64,000 nucleotides of DNA from Geothrix edaphica (GTDB lineage Bacteria; Acidobacteriota; Holophagae; Holophagales; Holophagaceae): contig NZ_BSDC01000001.1 of assembly GCF_030268045.1 (NCBI RefSeq), positions 1,550,001 through 1,614,000 on the forward strand, in the 5' to 3' direction. Numbering within the stretch: the first letter of the stretch is position 1; every line of letters begins with the position of its first letter. Made by a program: the position numbers and the translations under genes. A model generated the notes under the pieces. It made no database searches. It was not told the DNA's origin and saw only the letters and a list, made by a program, of their open reading frames with translations. This document shows, one piece after another, positions 25,478 to 31,588 of the stretch.

Positions 25478-26392
25478 TCACTTGGCGAGTTCACTCGCCT
25501 TCACGAAGCGCACCTGGCCCTTGCTGCGGGGCACCAGCTTCTCCAGGGCCTCCACGGTCTCAGGGTAGATGTGCCCGATGATGAGCACCGAACCTTCCTT
25601 CTCCGCGAGCTTGAGGGCCCGGTCCCACTGCTTCTCCATCTCGGGGAAGGCCTTGTCGTCATCCAGGAAGACCTTCCGCTGGACGGCGGGGATGCCGAGC
25701 TGCTCGGCGACGTCATAGGCCACGCTGTCCTTCTCTGTGCGGCTGTCCACGAAGAAGAGCTTGCGGGCCTTGAGCTCCTGGAGCACCCAGCCCATGCGCG
25801 TGCGGTCGGGCGTGATGCGGCTGCCCATGTGGTTGTTCACGCCCACGCGGTGGGGGATGCCGTCCAGGGCCATGCGCACGCGGCGGCGGACCTCGGGCTC
25901 CGGCAGGTTGTAGAGGATGGCGTTGGGCCCCGGATCGCGGCCCGGCCCCGGGTAGCCGATGGGCTCCATGGGCAGGTGCAGCATGACCTCCTTGCCGAGG
26001 CGATGCGCGATGTCCGCGCTGTCCCGGGTGAACTCCTGATAGGGCAGCACGGCCACACTGAAGGACACGGGCAGACTGCACAGCCGCGTCACCAGCTCCG
26101 GCTGCATGTAGCCGAGGTCGTCGATGACGAGGGCGAGGCGGGGCAACGGGCGCTCCGGTTCGGGGCTCTGAGGCCTGACGGCCTCAGAGGATGGCTTCGC
26201 CTTCGGCTCAGCAGATTTCTTTTCGGGCTTTTTGGACTCCGGAGCGGGGACTTCCCGCTTACCTGGGGCCTGGCGCCGGTCGCAGCCCTGCTGGCCCAGC
26301 ATCAGGCCGGCCCCCAACCCCAGGAGGAGGGTGAAAGTGGCCCAGCCCAGCAGGGCCAGGGTGGAGGTACGCTTCCCCTTGCCTCGCGCCAA
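25478..26392 (-). CDS. Divergent polysaccharide deacetylase family protein (YibQ-like)
   Basis: 304 residues. A signal anchor (about 14-32) is followed by a Lys/Pro/Glu-rich linker (about 38-82) and then a divergent polysaccharide deacetylase domain (LALVIDDLGYMQPELVTRL, VGVNNHMGSRIT, LFFVDSRT, IGHIYPETVEAL). It acts in the periplasm on cell-wall polymers, though catalytic activity of the YibQ group is unproven. The start is TTG at 26392, one base after the TAG of the S41 gene. In many Gram-negative bacteria envC, ctpA and yibQ are adjacent, and here the S41-YibQ pair is kept without envC. Confidence 0.88.
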   Translation of the reverse strand: MARGKGKRTSTLALLGWATFTLLLGLGAGLMLGQQGCDRRQAPGKREVPAPESKKPEKKSAEPKAKPSSEAVRPQSPEPERPLPRLALVIDDLGYMQPELVTRLCSLPVSFSVAVLPYQEFTRDSADIAHRLGKEVMLHLPMEPIGYPGPGRDPGPNAILYNLPEPEVRRRVRMALDGIPHRVGVNNHMGSRITPDRTRMGWVLQELKARKLFFVDSRTEKDSVAYDVAEQLGIPAVQRKVFLDDDKAFPEMEKQWDRALKLAEKEGSVLIIGHIYPETVEALEKLVPRSKGQVRFVKASELAK

Positions 26393-26393
26393 G

Positions 26394-27557
26394 CTAGGAG
26401 GCCTTCTGCACAGGGGCCGGCGCAGGCGCGGGAGACTGCAGGGCCGTCAGCACCTTGGCCAGGGCATCGTCCGAGTCCGCCAATTTCAGCGTCTGGTCCG
26501 GGGCCACGCCCTGGCGGTCCAGCTTCTCGCCACCGAGGCCCATCCAGCGGCGGGACACCAGCTCCACGGCCCCACCCTGCTTCAGGAGGAAGCGGCTCCG
26601 CTCCACGCCCAGGCCGGGCGTCTTCTCGCCGAAGGTCCGGACGCCGCCCTTCTTCAGGCAGGCGGCCAGCACTTCGGGAACGCCCAGGGTCGAGCGCCCC
26701 ACCAGGAGCGCCAGGCGCGCGAAGGGGGTGCCCGTGCCGACCACGGCGATGGCCCGGTCCGGTTTCCCGGCTTCCTGGAGGGTGCCGAGGGAGCCTTTGG
26801 CGCCCAGCAGGCCCGCCACGGCGGCGGCCTCCTCGACCGAGCCCTTCACGCACTGGCGCAGGTCCAGCACCAGGGTCTGGCTGTGGTCCACCGCGGCCAG
26901 CACCTTCTTCAGCTCCTCGGCGCGCCCGGGATTCAGGTCCGGCAGCGAGACCATCAGGGCGCCGGTCCCCGGCTTGAGGGCCACAGCGGGCTTCGGCAGC
27001 CGCTGCAGCTTCAGGCTGGTCTTGGTGAGGTCCCCCGTGGCGTTGTAGCGGTAGAGATCCAGCGTGGCCCCATCCAGCCCGGACAGGCGGCGCTCCAGGG
27101 CCCAGGCGCTGAGGCGGCCCACGGAATCCCCATCCACCTTGCGGATCACGTCGCCCGGCTGGATGCCCGCCTTGGCGGCGGGGCCGCTGGGCGTCACCGC
27201 CAGCACCGCGGCATAGATGCCCCGCTTCAGGACCACCAGGCCAGCCTCGGCGGGGCCGGGGTCCGGCAACCGGAGGTCCTCGGCCGACAGATAGGAATTC
27301 ATGGGGTGCGAGCGCTCCAGAACCGCCTGGATGCCGCCGGACACCACCTTCTCCATGTCGGGGGGGTCCACGTAGTTCTGCTGCACCAGGGCCAGCACAT
27401 CCTGGATGTCGGACATGCCCGCGAGGGGATCCTGGGGCGGGGCCTTCACGCCCGGTTTGGGTTGGGCCTTGGCCTGCTCCCCCTGCTGGATCACCGGCAG
27501 GGTGAAGGCGGCCACGAGGGGGAAGGAGAACACCGAGAGCCAGGTACGCGCATGCAT
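26394..27557 (-). CDS. S41-family (CtpA-like) protein with lost catalytic residues
   Basis: 387 residues: a signal peptide or anchor (1-22), an N-terminal helical region (LALVQQNYVDPPDMEKVVSGGI), a PDZ domain (about 105-190; TPSGPAAKAGIQPGDVI) and an S41 core (about 195-360). In active CtpA/Prc the nucleophile lies in SASASE and the general base in TFGKG. Here the equivalent stretches read RSTLGVPE (glycine G292 at the serine position) and TPGLG (L316 in place of lysine). It is therefore probably a pseudo-protease acting as a scaffold or adaptor. The YibQ gene follows 1 nt after its stop. Confidence 0.85.
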   Translation of the reverse strand: MHARTWLSVFSFPLVAAFTLPVIQQGEQAKAQPKPGVKAPPQDPLAGMSDIQDVLALVQQNYVDPPDMEKVVSGGIQAVLERSHPMNSYLSAEDLRLPDPGPAEAGLVVLKRGIYAAVLAVTPSGPAAKAGIQPGDVIRKVDGDSVGRLSAWALERRLSGLDGATLDLYRYNATGDLTKTSLKLQRLPKPAVALKPGTGALMVSLPDLNPGRAEELKKVLAAVDHSQTLVLDLRQCVKGSVEEAAAVAGLLGAKGSLGTLQEAGKPDRAIAVVGTGTPFARLALLVGRSTLGVPEVLAACLKKGGVRTFGEKTPGLGVERSRFLLKQGGAVELVSRRWMGLGGEKLDRQGVAPDQTLKLADSDDALAKVLTALQSPAPAPAPVQKAS

Positions 27558-27579
27558 GGTGACAGTCTACGTGGAAATG

Positions 27580-27603
27580 AGCTGTCAGCTATCAGCTGTC
27601 AGC
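27580..27603. repeat. TCAGCTGTCAGC-type intergenic repeat, copy B
   Basis: Begins AGCTGTCAGCTATCAGCTGT and ends CAGC: two near-identical 10-nt units. It lies between the ddl stop (27636, minus) and the S41 gene start, that is, downstream of ddl. Compare 1928-1957 and 45300-45330. Confidence 0.65.
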
Positions 27604-27635
27604 GGAAGCAGGCCGGTCCCGGCTCCGGAACGACC

Positions 27636-28733
27636 CTATCCCTGAGTGCTGCGGAACCAGTCGCTGCCGGACTGGAAGCCCTTCTGCTTGACGGCGGTCT
27701 GGGCGTGACGCGCCAGGGCCAGGTCGATGAGCCGCGTCAGCAGCTCGGCATAGGGCACGCCGCTGGCGGCCATCATCTTGGGATACATGGAGATGCTGGT
27801 GAATCCGGGGATGAAGTTCAGCTCGTTGAGGAAGACCCGGCCGCTGAGGCGCTCCAGGAAGAAGTCCACCCGGGCCATGCCATAGCCGTCGGAGGCGGCG
27901 AAGGCCTTTGCCGCCAGCTTCCGCACCAGGTCCGCCAGTTCCTCGGGGATGTCGGCCGGGATCTCCGTGCGGCTCTTGCCATGGAGGTACTTGTCCTCGA
28001 AGGTGTAGAACTCGTCGGCCACGATGACTTCACCTGGCTTCGACACCTGGGGCTCGTCGCCGCCCAGGACCGCCACCTCGATCTCCCGGACATCCAGGCC
28101 CTGCTCCACCAGCACCCGCCGGTCGAAGGTGAAGGCCCGGTCCAGGGCCGCGGCCAGATCCTCGGCCCGCTTCACCTTCTCCACGCCGATGCTGCTGCCC
28201 AGGTTCGCCGGCTTCACGAAGAGGGGCAGGCCCAGCTTGGCGCATTCCGCCAGACAGACGGCCTGCTCGCGCCGCCAGCGCTCCTCGGTGAGCCCGACGT
28301 AGGGCACCACGGGCAGGCCCTCGGACTCCCACAGGCGCTTGGTGATCCACTTGTCCATGCCCGCGGCCATGGCCAGGAGGCCCGCGCCCGTGTAAGGGCG
28401 GTGCAGCAGCTCCAGGTAGCCCTGGATCTGGCCATCCTCGCCGCCGGCCCCGTGCAGGGCATTGAAGAAGAGGTCCGGCAGGGCCGTCGCCTCGGCGCCC
28501 TTCTCCAGGGGCAGGAAGGGATGGGCGCTGCGTTCCGGCAGTTCGCCGGCCGCCAGCCGCGCGAAGGGGTCGCCGGTCACCGCCCACACGCCGTTCCGGG
28601 CGATGCCCATGGGCCGCACCGTGAACCGGCTGGCATCCAGGTGCTCCGCGATGGCCCGGGCCGTGACGATGGAGACTTCGTGCTCGGGGGATTCCCCGCC
28701 GAAAAGGAGGCCGACGCTCAATTTCTCGTTCAT
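27636..28733 (-). CDS. ddl: D-alanine-D-alanine ligase
   Basis: ATP-grasp enzyme that makes D-Ala-D-Ala for peptidoglycan, 365 residues. N-terminal LLFGGESPEHEVSIVTA, ATP-grasp LFVKPANLGSSIGVEKV and C-terminal RVDFFLE/LNELNFIPGFTSISMYPKM are all characteristic; the last keeps the metal-binding glutamate and asparagine. The residue at the specificity position lies in EFYTFEDKYLHGKS (a D-Ala-type Tyr/Lys loop), so D-lactate specificity is unlikely. Downstream on the same strand are the S41 and YibQ cell-envelope genes, separated by a repeat. Confidence 0.96.
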   Translation of the reverse strand: MNEKLSVGLLFGGESPEHEVSIVTARAIAEHLDASRFTVRPMGIARNGVWAVTGDPFARLAAGELPERSAHPFLPLEKGAEATALPDLFFNALHGAGGEDGQIQGYLELLHRPYTGAGLLAMAAGMDKWITKRLWESEGLPVVPYVGLTEERWRREQAVCLAECAKLGLPLFVKPANLGSSIGVEKVKRAEDLAAALDRAFTFDRRVLVEQGLDVREIEVAVLGGDEPQVSKPGEVIVADEFYTFEDKYLHGKSRTEIPADIPEELADLVRKLAAKAFAASDGYGMARVDFFLERLSGRVFLNELNFIPGFTSISMYPKMMAASGVPYAELLTRLIDLALARHAQTAVKQKGFQSGSDWFRSTQG

Positions 28734-28801
28734 GCCCCTACTCTAGCACCCGCCCCTGGCGGGTTCTCCGGCGATGGAGCCCTGGTCCAGTGCGACGAAA
28801 A

Positions 28802-28825
28802 TCACATTTAAGAATTGTTGATCAT
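28802..28825 (+). promoter_or_regulatory. Putative NO-responsive operator upstream of the DUF438 gene
   Basis: Begins TCACATTTAAGAATT and ends TTGATCAT. It is 19/24 identical to the element upstream of qNOR (23526-23549, minus strand) and in the same orientation relative to its gene. A GATATT -10-like hexamer is at 28834-28839, so the element covers the -35 region. The ATG of the target gene is 49 nt downstream. Confidence 0.5.
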
Positions 28826-28874
28826 TTTTATCTGATATTCATAGTCCCGGGGACGGCACCCCGCGGAAGCCACC

Positions 28875-30113
28875 ATGAGCGAACTCCTCAACAACCGGGA
28901 CCACCGGATCGCCACCCTCAAGGAGATCATCCTCCATCTGCACCGGGGCGAGGCCCCCGAGCAGGTCCGCGCGAGGCTGGCCCACCTGGTGGGTGAGGTG
29001 GACGCCACCGAGATCGCCGCCATGGAGCAGTCGCTCATGGCCGACGGCATGAGCCCCGAGGAGGTGAAGTCCATGTGCGACCTCCACGCGGAGGTGCTCC
29101 AGGACACCGTGACTCCGCCCAAGGCCCGGGAGCTGCCCGCGGGACATCCCGTGGACACCTTCCGCCGCGAGAACCGGGCCCTGGAAGCCGCCATCAGCAC
29201 CGCCCGGCAGCAGGTCGCCGTCCTGGAGTCCGTGGCGGACCAGACCTATCCCACCGATGAGCGCCTGGCCGTGCTGGCTGCCTTCAACGTCCTCATGGAC
29301 GTGGACAAGCACTATCAGCGCAAGGAGCACCTGGTCTTCTCCATCCTGGAGCGCCACGGCAACACGGGACCCTCCAAGGTCATGTGGGCCAAGGATGACG
29401 AGGTGCGCGAGCTGCTCAAGGGGGCCATCGAAGTGCTGCGGGAGGAGAGCCTCAGCGGCGCCGAGCTGAAGATCCTGGTCCCCACGGTGCTGCGCCCGGC
29501 CCTGGCGGCGCTGGAGTCCATGATCTACAAGGAGGAGACCATCCTCCTGCCCATGTGCCTGGGCCTCTTCACCGAGGAGGAATGGGGCGAGGCCTGGCGG
29601 GACAGCCCGCGCTACGGCTGGTGCCTGGTGGAGCCCGCCGCGGGCTATGTGCCGCCGGCGGCCACCCTGCCCGAAGATCCCATCCAGCTTCCCAGCGCCT
29701 CGGCGGTGGCCTTCCCCAGCGGGGCCCTCAGCTTCCAGCAGCTCATCGGCATCTTCTCCAGCCTGCCCGTGGACATCACCTTCGTGGACGCGGAGGACCG
29801 CGTGGCCTTCTTCAGCGAGGGGCCGGACCGGGTCTTCGCCCGCAGCCGCACCATCCTGGGCCGCGAGGTGAAGCACTGCCACCCGCCCAAGAGCGTGGAC
29901 GTGGTGGAGCGCATCCTCAACGACTTCAAGACCGGCCGCCAGACCGTGGCGGAGTTCTGGATCCAGATGCAGGGGAAGTTCGTCCACATCCGCTACTTCG
30001 CCGTGCGCGACGAGGCCGGCACCTACCTGGGCACCCTGGAGGTCACCCAGGACCTGACCCGCCTGCGCGCCCTCGAAGGCGACCGCCGCCTGCTCCAGTA
30101 CGACGAAGCCTGA
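28875..30113 (+). CDS. DUF438 / hemerythrin / PAS protein
   Basis: 412 residues: an N-terminal DUF438 domain (about 10-80), a hemerythrin HHE-cation-binding domain (about 90-235) with candidate diiron ligands in HPVDTFRREN, HYQRKEHLVF and KEETILLPM, and a C-terminal PAS domain (about 285-405; FVDAEDRVAFFSEG, TYLGTLEVTQDLT). This architecture is known in anaerobes and is related to ScdA/YtfE-type di-iron proteins of NO and nitrosative stress. Cytoplasmic. The ribosome site is weak. It shares its promoter element with qNOR and is followed 7 nt later by a DUF1858 gene. Confidence 0.9.
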   Translation: MSELLNNRDHRIATLKEIILHLHRGEAPEQVRARLAHLVGEVDATEIAAMEQSLMADGMSPEEVKSMCDLHAEVLQDTVTPPKARELPAGHPVDTFRRENRALEAAISTARQQVAVLESVADQTYPTDERLAVLAAFNVLMDVDKHYQRKEHLVFSILERHGNTGPSKVMWAKDDEVRELLKGAIEVLREESLSGAELKILVPTVLRPALAALESMIYKEETILLPMCLGLFTEEEWGEAWRDSPRYGWCLVEPAAGYVPPAATLPEDPIQLPSASAVAFPSGALSFQQLIGIFSSLPVDITFVDAEDRVAFFSEGPDRVFARSRTILGREVKHCHPPKSVDVVERILNDFKTGRQTVAEFWIQMQGKFVHIRYFAVRDEAGTYLGTLEVTQDLTRLRALEGDRRLLQYDEA

Positions 30114-30120
30114 GGCGCCC

Positions 30121-30633
30121 ATGGCCATCACGCCCGAAACGAAGATCGGCGACTTCCTGGCGGCCCACCCGGACCAGCAGGAGGCCCTCATCGCCCGCGT
30201 CCCGGAGTTCGCCAAGCTCCGCAACCCCATCCTCCGACGCACGGTGGCGAAGCTGGCCACCGTGGAGCACGCGGCCCGCATGGCGGGCCTCCCCACGGCG
30301 GAGCTGGTGCGCTTCCTCCGGGAGTTGGCCGGCGAGGCCGCTGGTCCCGTGGCGGAGGGAAGGCCGGCCCCGGCGGAGGATCCCCGGCCCGACTGGGCGC
30401 GCTCCGGCGCCGTGCGCTCCACCCTGGACGCGGAGGCCCTCATGGCGGCCGGCGAGCATCCCCTGGCCCGCGTCCGCCGGGCCCTGCTGACCCTGGCCCC
30501 CGGCGAGGCCATGCAGCTCCTGAGCCCCTTCCGCCCCGAGCCCCTGCTGGACCAGTTCCGCCAGGAGGGCACCCCTTGCTGGTGCGAGGCCGAGGGTGCG
30601 AGCCGCTTCCGAACCTGGATCCTCAAGACCTGA
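30121..30633 (+). CDS. DUF1858 + DUF2249 protein
   Basis: 170 residues. The N-terminal DUF1858 domain (about 1-65; TKIGDFLAAHPDQQEALIARVPEFAKLRNP) is the small helical domain found in ScdA-like and hybrid-cluster-associated proteins. The C-terminal DUF2249 domain (about 115-168; LLSPFRPEPLLDQFRQEG) has a TusA-like fold. A proline/alanine-rich linker joins them. It starts 7 nt after the DUF438 gene, so the two form an operon. The function is inferred from context as part of a nitrosative-stress response. Confidence 0.85.
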   Translation: MAITPETKIGDFLAAHPDQQEALIARVPEFAKLRNPILRRTVAKLATVEHAARMAGLPTAELVRFLRELAGEAAGPVAEGRPAPAEDPRPDWARSGAVRSTLDAEALMAAGEHPLARVRRALLTLAPGEAMQLLSPFRPEPLLDQFRQEGTPCWCEAEGASRFRTWILKT

Positions 30634-30635
30634 GA

Positions 30636-30824
30636 TCACTCCAGGAATTCGGAGGCCTCCCAGTGCGTGGCGCGCTCCATGTGGCGCAGCCGCACGAGCC
30701 GGAGCATCTGCTCATTCCTCAGGCGGACGCCGTCCTCCGGCAGGGCGTCCATGGTCCCGCGCCGTCGATCCGGACCGGCATAGGCAAGGTCGCGGACCCG
30801 GCGTTCACTGCCATTCCAGGCCAT
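30636..30824 (-). CDS. Small basic protein of unknown function
   Basis: 62 residues, rich in arginine. Two similar short motifs, SERRVRDLAYAG and PDRRRGTMD, stand in tandem at the N terminus, and the C-terminal half looks helical (LRNEQMLRLVRLRHMERA). A strong GGAGGTGA lies just before the ATG at 30824, which is the main reason to accept it as a gene. It ends 2 nt from the convergent DUF1858 stop. I do not recognise the family. Confidence 0.6.
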   Translation of the reverse strand: MAWNGSERRVRDLAYAGPDRRRGTMDALPEDGVRLRNEQMLRLVRLRHMERATHWEASEFLE

Positions 30825-31054
30825 GGTTCACCTCCGTCCAGGGAAGGGTAGGCCCGGCAGAGGATCCCGCCACTCGGCCATTCGGACGAGGCCGTCTCAT
30901 CCTACTGATCCGGGTATGGCGCACAGGTGCCAGCGGCTGGGTGGCGTCTGCAAAATCCCGCGAGGCACGACACCGCTGACCGATTCCCGGCGAGCTTTGG
31001 CCCGGAATGCGCCTGGGTTGCGCTAGGCTGATTCCCCATCCTGACGGAGCGCCC

Positions 31055-31537
31055 GTGCGGTCGGCCATCTATCCAGGCTCTTTCGATCCCGTGACCCTCG
31101 GCCACTGGGACCTCATCCAGCGGGCTGCCAAGCTCGTGGACCGGCTCGTGGTCGCGGTCCTCCACAACCCCGCCAAGTCCCCCGCCTTCAGCGTGGAGGA
31201 GCGGGTCGCCATGCTCAAGGAACTGACGGCCTCCCTGCCCCAGGTGGAGGTGACCACCTTCCACGGCCTGCTGGTGGATTTCGCCAAGGCCCAGAACGCC
31301 CAGTTCATCATCCGCGGCGTCCGCGCCTTCAGTGATTTCGAGTACGAGTTCCAGATGGCCCTCATGAACCGCAAGCTGGCGCCGGAACTGGAGACCGTCT
31401 TCCTCATGCCCAAGGAGAAGTACAGCGCCGTGAGCAGCCGGTTCGTCCGCGAGATCGGCAGCATGGGCGGCAACCTGACGGACCTGGTGCCGGAGGTGCT
31501 GCGGGGACGGATCGCGGAACGACTGATGAAGCCGTAG
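31055..31537 (+). CDS. coaD: Phosphopantetheine adenylyltransferase
   Basis: Transfers AMP from ATP to 4'-phosphopantetheine, the penultimate step of CoA synthesis. 160 residues when started at the GTG at 31055, exactly the family length; an upstream ATG at 31007 would add a non-conserved tail. Motifs: AIYPGSFDPVTLGHWDLI (nucleotidyltransferase T/HxGH), FIIRGVRAFSDFEYEFQMA and SAVSSRFVREI. A GGAG site lies upstream of the GTG. Single gene, followed by a 14-bp-stem hairpin. Confidence 0.95.
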   Translation: MRSAIYPGSFDPVTLGHWDLIQRAAKLVDRLVVAVLHNPAKSPAFSVEERVAMLKELTASLPQVEVTTFHGLLVDFAKAQNAQFIIRGVRAFSDFEYEFQMALMNRKLAPELETVFLMPKEKYSAVSSRFVREIGSMGGNLTDLVPEVLRGRIAERLMKP

Positions 31538-31577
31538 GGAACGCCTCCGGGCCATGGGCGGCACCGGAGGCCTTCCC
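31537..31577. terminator. Bidirectional terminator hairpin, 14-bp stem
   Basis: GGGAACGCCTCCGG (31537-31550) pairs with CCGGAGGCCTTCCC (31564-31577) with one mismatch and a 13-nt loop. It lies between convergent coaD and the decahaem cytochrome gene. Confidence 0.65.
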
Positions 31578-31588
31578 GTCTGGCTCCT

